Assembly: GCF_002836595.1 (NCBI RefSeq) | Contig: NZ_PJBB01000003.1 | Span: 2,727,001 to 2,791,000, forward strand | Direction: 5' to 3' | DNA: 64,000 bases | DNA from: Tenacibaculum sp. Bg11-29 | Lineage (GTDB): Bacteria; Bacteroidota; Bacteroidia; Flavobacteriales; Flavobacteriaceae | In this document: positions 41,584-49,000 of the stretch, piece by piece | Layout of the letters: each line of letters starts with the position of its first letter | How positions within the stretch are numbered: position 1 is the first letter of the stretch | The notes under the pieces: generated by a model | Seen by the model: only the letters and a program-made list of their open reading frames with translations | Database searches by the model: none | What the model was told of the DNA's origin: nothing | Program-made: the position numbers and the translations under genes

Positions 41584-42210
41584 TTAATCTAAAATAATAC
41601 CTAAGTTTCCATCATAATGGCCTGTAATTACCATTCCGTTTTGATTCATGAAACTATAATCTAGATCTATTGTGCCAGTATTTGTGTTGCTATTAAAAGT
41701 GTAGTTATTTAAAGTAACTGTAAGTGCACCTGTTCCTGGAGAGTGAAATGTACCTGTATTTTCATTTCCCATTCCAAAATCACTTCCATTTGTATTAAAG
41801 TTAGGAGTAAGTGGATCAATTGATAAATTATGACCAATAGTACTGTCTGTACTAGAAACAATGTATGTGTTTCCTGCAACAGGCCCGTTATTTATTAAGG
41901 AAGAATTACTACCGAAATCTAATTGTAAAAACACGAAATTAGAAGTATTTAAACTAAATAGATAATCGCCAGATGAACCATTCACGTTTAAATCATTATC
42001 ATACATTCTTCCATCTAATAAAAATATATTTAAATGGTCTACAGGAGCATCAGAATCAAATTCAATATAACAATTTGTGGTTTCATAGGTTTGTGTTCCT
42101 ACTGTAAAAATATTTGTAGGCGTTGCAATATCATCGTTATTATCGCAACTAGTAATAGATAATATAAGTGTTAGTAATACTATAATTTTTTTTGCTGTTT
42201 TCATTATCAA
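41584..42210 (-). CDS. Lipoprotein of unknown function (lipoprotein operon gene 6)
   Basis: This 208-residue protein has a lipobox in LLTLILSITSCDNNDD. The mature part is beta-rich and Asn/Thr-rich, with strands such as TQTYETTNCYIEF and NTGTIDLDYSFMNQNGMVIT. A recurring composition (acidic residues right after the lipid cysteine) suggests export to the cell surface, as for many Bacteroidota lipoproteins. Start: Met1 or Met3 are both possible. It is the last gene of the operon, 11 bp after the preceding gene. Confidence 0.78.
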   Translation of the reverse strand: MIMKTAKKIIVLLTLILSITSCDNNDDIATPTNIFTVGTQTYETTNCYIEFDSDAPVDHLNIFLLDGRMYDNDLNVNGSSGDYLFSLNTSNFVFLQLDFGSNSSLINNGPVAGNTYIVSSTDSTIGHNLSIDPLTPNFNTNGSDFGMGNENTGTFHSPGTGALTVTLNNYTFNSNTNTGTIDLDYSFMNQNGMVITGHYDGNLGIILD

Positions 42211-42221
42211 GGTTTTTATTT

Positions 42222-43667
42222 TTATAAAGAAATATAGTTTCCAAACCCATTACTATAGGTTTGTACTAAATTTAAATTGGAACTACTTATATCGTAAATA
42301 TGAAGTCCGTTTGCATCGGTTACATAAGCGTAATTTGCTTTAATTACGACACCGCTGGCAGCATTTAAAGGTTTACTATCTATTACTGTCATCGTTGCGA
42401 GGTTAACCATTGTAACACCATCAAAACTTGTTTGTAGAGGTGCTAGGGAACTAGCTTTAGTCGTAATATATGCATAGTTTCCTTCTATGGTAAGTGCAGT
42501 AACGTATCCGTTAATATTTACTTCATTAATAAGGTTATAACCAAAGTTTGTTTCTTTGAATTTTTTAAACTTTTTGTCGTTTATATTGGCAATATAAAAA
42601 TCAGTTCCATCAGTTCTCGTCCAACTATGATAACTACCTGATGTATGAGGGTAAGAGGCAATATCAACATCAGTTAAATTAAAAGTATTTGTAATAACAG
42701 GAGTGTTTGCATTGGTAACATCAATTTTACGTAAACCAACAGAAAAATCTATTATGGCTAAACTATTGCCTTTTTTTACCATACTCATTACATCGTGTAT
42801 ATCTACTCTGGCATAATCTGTATTAGCTATATGTAGTTTATGAAAGCCCTTATGTTCGTCAGAAATATAGGTGAGATTATCAACTTGTACTACATCGGTT
42901 AACCTACCGTAATTACCTCCTTTAGCTATTGAACCAAAAATATTTGAAGTAGGAGGGTTAGATATATTTACAAAACTGACAAAAGGTTCGATAGCATCAA
43001 AATAACCAACATAGGCAACACTATTAAAAGTATTTACATAATAAGAGGTTGGTGCAGGAATAGTGTGTGTTAAGCTTGGTGCTAACGGGTTAGAAGCATT
43101 AATAACTTTTAGATTAGTACCGTCTGTAATATATACATATTCTGCTAAATTTATTACTTCGTCAATTGTTACACAAAAATCACCTTGAACAGGGGTAAGC
43201 GCAATACTTGGTAGGTAAGAAAACCCTCCATTGTATGTTATTTTAATAGCATCACCTACTTGAGTACCTCCAGTTATTGTATTTAATACAATAGTGTTGT
43301 GTTGAGGAAATGGAGTTCCATCAACGGCATAATAACTACCAGCAGTGGTATTCCATGATTGATCGAAGGTAGAAGTGTCACCTGCATTTATAGCAAAGGT
43401 GTAAAAATCCAGAAAAGGAGAAGATTGTGTACTATATATATGATAATAATCTCCCTGTGGATGCCCTGTAACATATTGTACAATTGTTTTGGCGTCATCA
43501 TAAAAATAATTAAAAGTGTATTGTAAATTTCCATTACCTTGGCTCATTGACACTCCTTGCTCTTCAACATCACATGGGGTTATTGGAATACCTCCTTGAG
43601 TATTTCCACTACTACAACTAAAAAAAAAGAAGGTAGTTATTATTGTTAAGTATTTTAATAGGTTCAT
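42222..43667 (-). CDS. LVIVD-repeat-like propeller lipoprotein (lipoprotein operon gene 5)
   Basis: This protein of about 481 residues starts at the ATG complementary to 43665-43667, which places the lipoprotein signal (KYLTIITTFFFFSC) at the N-terminus. A longer frame upstream would bury it. After a beta-sandwich-like first 180 residues it has repeats of the type YVYITDGTNLKVINASNPLAP, SLAIIDFSVGLRKIDVTNAN and YAYVTDANGLHIYDIS. These are typical of LVIVD beta-propeller repeats, which mediate binding at the cell surface. Partner unknown. It starts 7 bp after the MopE-repeat gene. Confidence 0.8.
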   Translation of the reverse strand: MNLLKYLTIITTFFFFSCSSGNTQGGIPITPCDVEEQGVSMSQGNGNLQYTFNYFYDDAKTIVQYVTGHPQGDYYHIYSTQSSPFLDFYTFAINAGDTSTFDQSWNTTAGSYYAVDGTPFPQHNTIVLNTITGGTQVGDAIKITYNGGFSYLPSIALTPVQGDFCVTIDEVINLAEYVYITDGTNLKVINASNPLAPSLTHTIPAPTSYYVNTFNSVAYVGYFDAIEPFVSFVNISNPPTSNIFGSIAKGGNYGRLTDVVQVDNLTYISDEHKGFHKLHIANTDYARVDIHDVMSMVKKGNSLAIIDFSVGLRKIDVTNANTPVITNTFNLTDVDIASYPHTSGSYHSWTRTDGTDFYIANINDKKFKKFKETNFGYNLINEVNINGYVTALTIEGNYAYITTKASSLAPLQTSFDGVTMVNLATMTVIDSKPLNAASGVVIKANYAYVTDANGLHIYDISSSNLNLVQTYSNGFGNYISL

Positions 43668-43674
43668 AATGTTT

Positions 43675-44346
43675 TTATGTATTATCATTTCCATCACAAT
43701 TGCTATCTTTTCCATCATTTGGTATTTCTCTTATGTATGGATGAATCGCACTATCTGTATCATCACAATCTAAATTATTAAATACTCCTTGAGCAGCTGA
43801 TGCATTTTGTGAACCATACCCATCACCGTCAGCATCGATATAGCGCTCAACAGTGTCTGTTTCTCCATCACAATTATCATCAATTCCATTATTTGCAATT
43901 TCGTCTGCCTTTGGATGAACTTCAACATCATTATCATTGCAGTCACCAGCAAACCAAGAATAATTATTAGGAGCTGTGGTATGATTGTTAATTTCTATGA
44001 TTATAGGATCAGGGCTTCCAAATCCATCACCATCTTTATCGCTATAAAAAGTGTAAGAAAACTTTCCGTTGCAATCTTCATCTATTAAATTATCTGTGAT
44101 TTCTGTACCGTTTGGATGGGCATTAGCATCGTCGTCATCGCAATCTAGAAAATTATCAACATAACCAACTGGTTGTTGTATTGCGTATACAGGAAGACCG
44201 TCTTTACCAAAACTATCCCCATCGACGTCTATATACCATCTAGCTTCATCAGGGTCAGGATGTCCAGAGCATCCAGAACCTGTAATCAAGATTGCTATTG
44301 AAATTAAGACCAGTGGAATAAAAATTTGTAATATTAATTTTTTCAT
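43675..44346 (-). CDS. Lipoprotein with three MopE-type calcium-binding repeats (lipoprotein operon gene 4)
   Basis: This 223-residue protein has a lipobox (IAILITGSGC). It contains three tandem copies of the putative metal-binding motif known from MopE: WYIDVDGDSFG.. ending NLIDEDCNG, FYSDKDGDGFG.. ending NGIDDNCDGE, and RYIDADGDGYG.. ending DGKDSNCDGN. Each repeat has a DxDGDG loop, a DCDD/DCND box and a closing CDG, consistent with Ca2+ binding outside the cell. The repeats make up nearly all of the mature protein. The gene is embedded in an operon of lipoproteins and an Lgt-family gene. Confidence 0.88.
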   Translation of the reverse strand: MKKLILQIFIPLVLISIAILITGSGCSGHPDPDEARWYIDVDGDSFGKDGLPVYAIQQPVGYVDNFLDCDDDDANAHPNGTEITDNLIDEDCNGKFSYTFYSDKDGDGFGSPDPIIIEINNHTTAPNNYSWFAGDCNDNDVEVHPKADEIANNGIDDNCDGETDTVERYIDADGDGYGSQNASAAQGVFNNLDCDDTDSAIHPYIREIPNDGKDSNCDGNDNT

Positions 44347-44373
44347 AATTTTAATTTGAATGAGAATAATTTA

Positions 44374-44811
44374 TTAAGGAGTTACGGCATCAATTATTAC
44401 GCAATATTCAGCTTCAAGACTGTTAGATGTTATATCGTATCTAAATTCATCACCGACAGCTATTCCTGCACGTTGGCAGGTAACTGTTGCTGGGTAAGGA
44501 GTACCATCTATTAAAATATTTATATTTTCAGTAGCTCCGAGGGTAACAGCATTTGTTGTAAATACAACAAATGGAGTTCCTCCATATATTTCTACAGCAG
44601 CAATTCCAGTTCCTCCATTATTGGGAAACAGCTCTGTGGTTAAGTCTACTTCGGGAATTACTGTTTGTGTACTATTATTGGAGTCTAAAGAATATGTAAG
44701 CCCTTCGTAATTACATTGGGTTTCATTTGGAGCATTTCCGTTATCATTATCACAGTTATAAAATGTTGTAAAAAGGATGCTTGCTATTAAATAAAAAAGT
44801 GTTTTTTTCAT
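44374..44811 (-). CDS. Small lipoprotein of unknown function (lipoprotein operon gene 3)
   Basis: This 145-residue protein has a lipoprotein signal (LFYLIASILFTTFYNC, Cys about residue 20), then DNDNGN. The mature domain is beta-rich: GLTYSLDSNNSTQTVIPEVD, AAVEIYGGTPFVVFTTN, ending YDITSNSLEAEYCVIIDAVT. The ending resembles a stretch of the neighbouring propeller lipoprotein (GDFCVTIDEVINL), and both begin with a similar strand, so the two may share an N-terminal domain. That is a hint of duplication inside the operon. Function unknown. Confidence 0.75.
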   Translation of the reverse strand: MKKTLFYLIASILFTTFYNCDNDNGNAPNETQCNYEGLTYSLDSNNSTQTVIPEVDLTTELFPNNGGTGIAAVEIYGGTPFVVFTTNAVTLGATENINILIDGTPYPATVTCQRAGIAVGDEFRYDITSNSLEAEYCVIIDAVTP

Positions 44812-44821
44812 AGTTATAGTA

Positions 44822-45568
44822 TTAAATAGTTATTGTTTTTTTTAATTTTAAATAGAAAAAAGCCATAAGTAATAATAGAGAGAAGGCTATAAATTGTGAA
44901 TGCGATAGTATATTTTCAATTATGAATCCTCTTTTATCCCCTCTAAAAAATTCTAAAAAACTTCTGGTGATGGCATATAAAACAACATAAGACATAAATA
45001 TCTGACCATTAAATTTTTTCTTTTGTTTGATAATAAAAAGCAAAACCATAATAATTAGAATAGAAAAAACTTCATAAAGTTGTGTAGGATGAACTGCAAT
45101 TGATTTTGTATTGGGAAAAGTAATTCCAAATACAGAATTTGTTTCTTTTCCATGACAGCATCCTGCAAAAAAACAACCAATGCGTCCAATAGAGTGAACA
45201 ATTGTTGTAGTAATAGCTAAGATATCTAACATTGGCAAAACAGGAACTTTATGTTTTTTTAGGTACAAAATAATTGTTATTGTAATGCATATAAAGGAAC
45301 CATAGAAAACAAAACCTCCAGAAAAAACGGAAAGTATACTTTGTGGGTTTTGTATATAGGATAAAGGCTTTTCAAAAAACAAAAACAACTTGCCACCAAT
45401 AAAACCGATTATAAATACAATATAAAAAAATGAATTAGGTAGGTATGTTTCTAGTCTTTTTTTAGCCTGCCATTTAGTGTATAGTACAGCCAATAGTGTA
45501 CCGAATACAATACAAATAGCATAAGTATAAATAGTTGTATTTTGAATCTCGAATAGTTTTGGATACAT
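44822..45568 (-). CDS. Atypical prolipoprotein diacylglyceryl transferase (Lgt-family) paralogue
   Basis: This 248-residue integral membrane protein has about seven hydrophobic segments and the Lgt fold signatures YTYAICIVFGTLLAVLY near the N-terminus and HPTQLYEVFSI. The central Lgt motif reads HSIGRIGCFFAGCCHG. The arginine is kept, but the asparagine that normally follows (GRxGN in E. coli Lgt) is Cys, and a CC pair is added. Lgt transfers diacylglycerol to the lipobox cysteine. Members of this Cys-rich subgroup are annotated as Lgt but may have another lipid-modifying role. It lies inside an operon of five lipoproteins. Confidence 0.82.
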   Translation of the reverse strand: MYPKLFEIQNTTIYTYAICIVFGTLLAVLYTKWQAKKRLETYLPNSFFYIVFIIGFIGGKLFLFFEKPLSYIQNPQSILSVFSGGFVFYGSFICITITIILYLKKHKVPVLPMLDILAITTTIVHSIGRIGCFFAGCCHGKETNSVFGITFPNTKSIAVHPTQLYEVFSILIIMVLLFIIKQKKKFNGQIFMSYVVLYAITRSFLEFFRGDKRGFIIENILSHSQFIAFSLLLLMAFFYLKLKKTITI

Positions 45569-45579
45569 AATTTATTGTT

Positions 45580-46167
45580 TTATCTATCATTTCCTCTTTT
45601 CATTCTAGCAGAACCTGTTATTGTACCTGTAATGCTAGCATCTGTAATATGAGTATAACTTCCTGTAAATGTAAACTCCAAATATTCTCCAACGTTTGTT
45701 GCATGTGATATGATGGTACAGTTTATAGGGCTAGAACTATATGAAAAATGTGGTAAAAATTTAAAACCATCATCAGAAAGAAGTTCTGAAAAGTAAAATT
45801 GATTGGTAATGGGTAAAATAGGCGAGGATCCCCATGGAACCAAGTTTGTGGTAATAAAAGAAGTATAATTAGGGAATATAAAATCACCATCAACAAAAAT
45901 ACTACCTCCGTTTGATGTATTTGCAGAAGCTCTAAAGTAAAAGCGTTGGTAATTGGGACTTGGGTTTAGTACATGGTATGCTGTTATATTACCATCAAAA
46001 ACTCTTTCAGTACCACTGTTTAAAGTGTATTTGAAATATTCATCAGTATTTAATGTAGGGGTAATCGTATCGTTATTACTGCAACTGATTAAAATAAATA
46101 AACTGATTATTAATTGAATTAAGTAGGTTCTTTGTTTTGTTTTAAGCATAATTATTTTTTTGAACAA
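45580..46167 (-). CDS. Lipoprotein of unknown function (lipoprotein operon gene 1)
   Basis: This 195-residue protein (or 189 from the second Met at about 46149) has a lipoprotein signal (LIQLIISLFILISC) and an acidic +2 region (SNNDTITP). The mature part is beta-rich with strands such as YQRFYFRASANTSNGGSIFV and EYLEFTFTGSYTHITDASIT, and ends GTITGSARMKR. It resembles gene 6 of the same operon in composition and probable fold, but I see no named family. It is the first gene of the operon; the promoter should lie in the 46168-46260 gap shared with ung. Confidence 0.75.
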   Translation of the reverse strand: MFKKIIMLKTKQRTYLIQLIISLFILISCSNNDTITPTLNTDEYFKYTLNSGTERVFDGNITAYHVLNPSPNYQRFYFRASANTSNGGSIFVDGDFIFPNYTSFITTNLVPWGSSPILPITNQFYFSELLSDDGFKFLPHFSYSSSPINCTIISHATNVGEYLEFTFTGSYTHITDASITGTITGSARMKRGNDR

Positions 46168-46262
46168 AACTAACTGGTAATACCAAACAGGTAAGAGAGC
46201 ATTTAACGAACTACTTGTTTGATGTAAGGAATGTTCTTTTTCATAAAATAAATTTGATATTG

Positions 46263-46270
46263 TATATTTG
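46263..46270 (+). promoter_or_regulatory. Candidate -7 element (TATATTTG) of ung
   Basis: This exact TAnnTTTG match lies 27 bp before the ATG at 46298. Because it overlaps an in-frame TTG (46268), it argues against that codon as the start. Confidence 0.5.
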
Positions 46271-46297
46271 ATTACATATAAAATAGATCATAGTACA

Positions 46298-46960
46298 ATG
46301 CTGGTAGAAATTTCAGATGCATGGAAACATGTTTTAGACTTAGAATTTGAGAAAACATATTTTAAGAAATTACAAAGTTTCATAAAAGATGAATACAATA
46401 GTAACAAATGTTATCCGAAGGAAGAAGCTATTTTTGCGGCGTTTAATTATTGTTCTTTTAATGATTTAAAAGTAGTAATTATTGGTCAAGATCCATATCA
46501 TGGTATCGGGCAAGCAAACGGACTCTGTTTTTCTGTTCATGATAAGATTAAGCATCCTCCGTCATTAAAAAATATTTTTAAAGAAATTGAAACGGATTTA
46601 GAAATACCGTATCCTATTTCAGGAGATTTATCTCGTTGGGCAAAACAAGGAGTTTTATTATTAAATGCAACTTTAACCGTTAGAGAAGGGGAGGCAGGAA
46701 GTCACCAGAAACAAGGTTGGGAACAATTTACAGATGAGGTTATAAAAAAGATATCAGATGATAAAGAAGGTGTAGTTTTTTTACTCTGGGGAAAATTTGC
46801 AGAAAATAAAGGTAGCATTATAGATCGTAAAAAACATACTGTATTTACAGCTCCACATCCGTCTCCTTTAGGAGCGTGGAGAGGGTGGTTTAATTCTAAG
46901 CATTTTTCTAAAACAAATACTTTCTTAAATGCAAAAAATAAAAAAATCATACAATGGTAG
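46298..46960 (+). CDS. ung: Uracil-DNA glycosylase
   Basis: This 220-residue enzyme removes uracil from DNA. It shows the catalytic motif VVIIGQDPYHGIGQANGLCF (water-activating Asp in GQDPYHG), the VLLLNATLTVREG segment, and the minor-groove loop APHPSPLGAWRGW (HPSPLS-type with His). The length is normal for family-1 Ung. The ATG at 46298 is chosen over an upstream TTG because it follows a -7 element and matches the usual N-terminus before WKHVLDLEF. The 3' end overlaps the convergent glycosyltransferase gene by 14 bp. Confidence 0.95.
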   Translation: MLVEISDAWKHVLDLEFEKTYFKKLQSFIKDEYNSNKCYPKEEAIFAAFNYCSFNDLKVVIIGQDPYHGIGQANGLCFSVHDKIKHPPSLKNIFKEIETDLEIPYPISGDLSRWAKQGVLLLNATLTVREGEAGSHQKQGWEQFTDEVIKKISDDKEGVVFLLWGKFAENKGSIIDRKKHTVFTAPHPSPLGAWRGWFNSKHFSKTNTFLNAKNKKIIQW

Positions 46961-47963
46961 TAATAGGTATATGGATTTGCTTATAGTATGGTATCATAAC
47001 TGTATTTAATATATCTTTAGTAATATCGGGATAATTAACTTTTATCGATTGTTTAGCGTTTACCCATGATGAAATTTTTATAACTTGTCTTTTATTAAAT
47101 TTTTTTAAAACAGGTATTCCCATTTGTTTTAAAGACAATGCATTACATTGTTGTTCATATTGGTTTCTCATAGGTATAACCAATAATTTTTTTTGTAGAT
47201 ACAATGCTTCCGCGGGTGTTTCAAAACCAGCACCACATATAACACCTTCACTAGAACAAATACTTTTAATAAAATTGGGACCATTGATTGGTTTTATTAT
47301 AACATTGTTTTTGAAAATGTATTCTTTTGTGTTTTTTGAAAAAACCTCCCATTTTGTGTTTTTAATTTTAGAAAGTATCTTAATAATTTTTTTATCACTA
47401 TATGAAGGAAGGTAAACGGTATAATGCTTCTTATTTGTAATATTACTATACCTTATTTCTTTACGGATGATTGGAGTAAAAGTACTAGATGAATATATAT
47501 TAAAATGGAAACCAAATTTTATTTTTACAGGAGCATAATATTTTAAAATCAATCGTTCTATTCTGTAGATTCCTTGTTTAGGAGCATTCGCGTCTAAAAC
47601 AGCATTTTGATGACTCAAAGATATTATTTGACTACGTTTAAATTTAGATGCCCAAGCTGTAACAGGTTCGAAATCATTGATAATTAGATCGTATTTTTCT
47701 AAGGGGACAGATTTTATTTCTTTTAATAAATTTTTAAGTTTCATTTTTTTTATTGTCTTCCAAAAAGAAATACCGCCTTTTTTTCCAAAAATGAAACTTA
47801 ATCCATAATATTTATATTTTACGTTAAAAGGAAGATCTAAATCACATTGATAACCACTAATTAACACATCAACATCTCCTTTTTGCTGTAAATAAGGTAT
47901 TATTTCGATTGCTCTACTTGCGTGCCCGTTTCCCGTACCTTGAAAAGCATATAAAATTTTCAT
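46947..47963 (-). CDS. GT-B-type glycosyltransferase (MurG/UDP-glycosyltransferase-like)
   Basis: This 338-residue protein begins KILYAFQGTGNGHASRAIEI, the glycine-rich acceptor-domain loop of MurG-like enzymes with the conserved histidine. Its C-terminal half has ICGAGFETPAEALYLQKKLL, then PMRNQYEQQCNA, the nucleotide-sugar-binding region of GT-B glycosyltransferases. There is no transmembrane segment. The 7-bp spacing to the LpxH-like gene suggests that both act on lipid A or a related glycolipid, as inferred from context. The sugar donor and acceptor are unknown. Confidence 0.82.
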   Translation of the reverse strand: MKILYAFQGTGNGHASRAIEIIPYLQQKGDVDVLISGYQCDLDLPFNVKYKYYGLSFIFGKKGGISFWKTIKKMKLKNLLKEIKSVPLEKYDLIINDFEPVTAWASKFKRSQIISLSHQNAVLDANAPKQGIYRIERLILKYYAPVKIKFGFHFNIYSSSTFTPIIRKEIRYSNITNKKHYTVYLPSYSDKKIIKILSKIKNTKWEVFSKNTKEYIFKNNVIIKPINGPNFIKSICSSEGVICGAGFETPAEALYLQKKLLVIPMRNQYEQQCNALSLKQMGIPVLKKFNKRQVIKISSWVNAKQSIKVNYPDITKDILNTVMIPYYKQIHIPITTIV

Positions 47964-47969
47964 GTGTTT

Positions 47970-48827
47970 TTAATTAATATTAAATTCTTTTAAAAGTTCT
48001 TCAAAAATTTTATGGTTACTACTTTCAGTATTCATAAAATCAGGATCATTAGCGTTTGTATTTTTATAAATATTCTTAGCAATTTCATCTTTTTCATATT
48101 CATACAGCGACCAAGATTTGTTATGATATTCTAAAGAGGTTAAGTTCTCAATCCAATCTCCAGAGTTTAAATAGGTAGTACCTCCGTTTTTATTTTGGAT
48201 TGATTTTATTTCGGGATGATGTATGTGTCCGCAAACCACATAATCATATTTTTTTGATATCGCTATTTCTGAAACTATTTTTTCAAAATTATTAATGAAT
48301 TTCACAGCACTTTTAACACTGTTTTTTATTTTTTTAGAAAAAGATAATTTTCCGTAACCAAGTTTATTACTTGTCCAGTTTACGGCTGTATTTATAATAA
48401 TTAAAGTATCATACCCAATACTACCAAGTTTTGCTAACCATTTAGAGTGTTGCATCGTTACATCAAAAACATCACCATGAAAAAACCAACCTTTCTTACC
48501 GTCAATATCAAGAACTAATTTGTTTACAATTTCAAAACTACCAAGACGAAATCCTTTAAATTTCCGTAGCATTTCATCATGATTTCCAGTAATGTAATAT
48601 ACTTTTGTACCAGAAGTAATATAAGACATTAGCTGTTTTATAATCTTCATGTGTGGTTTAGGAAAGTATCTTTTTTTAAACTGCCAAATATCAATGATGT
48701 CTCCATTTAAGATTAATATTTTGGGATTTATAGATTTTAAATAATTATGTAATTCGGTAGCCCTACACCCATAAGTACCTAAATGCACATCAGAAATAAC
48801 AGCAATATCTAATTTTCTTTTTTTCAT
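47970..48827 (-). CDS. UDP-2,3-diacylglucosamine pyrophosphatase-like metallophosphoesterase (LpxH-like)
   Basis: This 285-residue calcineurin-type phosphoesterase has all metal motifs in order: AVISDVHLGTYGC (D-x-H), LILNGDIIDIWQF (GD), YYITGNHDEMLR (GNHD), WFFHGDVFD and VVCGHIHHPEI (GHxH). The DIWQFK stretch and overall length match the LpxH-like group of Bacteroidota. That enzyme cleaves UDP-2,3-diacylglucosamine to lipid X plus UMP in lipid A synthesis. Assignment to that exact reaction is family-level. It is followed by a glycosyltransferase gene in the same direction. Confidence 0.85.
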   Translation of the reverse strand: MKKRKLDIAVISDVHLGTYGCRATELHNYLKSINPKILILNGDIIDIWQFKKRYFPKPHMKIIKQLMSYITSGTKVYYITGNHDEMLRKFKGFRLGSFEIVNKLVLDIDGKKGWFFHGDVFDVTMQHSKWLAKLGSIGYDTLIIINTAVNWTSNKLGYGKLSFSKKIKNSVKSAVKFINNFEKIVSEIAISKKYDYVVCGHIHHPEIKSIQNKNGGTTYLNSGDWIENLTSLEYHNKSWSLYEYEKDEIAKNIYKNTNANDPDFMNTESSNHKIFEELLKEFNIN

Positions 48828-48948
48828 TTTAAAGTATGCTAAATAATCTTAGTAAAAATACTTTTCTAATGTGTTTTAAAATTAAATAAATTGTAAAGTG
48901 TTGTTATGTCGTGTTTTATTAAATTGTGAGGTGAATGTTTTTTTAATG

Positions 48949-48978
48949 TAAAAAGCTCGGTTAAAACCGAGCTTTTTT
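48949..48978 (-). terminator. Terminator after secA
   Basis: AAAAGCTCGG (48951-48960) pairs with CCGAGCTTTT (48967-48976) around TTAAAA. It lies 23 bp downstream of the secA stop on the minus strand. Confidence 0.88.
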
Positions 48979-49000
48979 ATTTATTCTTGTAAAGAAATAC

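Noticed and set aside
43770..43952. Second minus-strand frame within the MopE-repeat gene
   Set aside because: Out-of-frame shadow created by the Asp/Asn-rich repeats.
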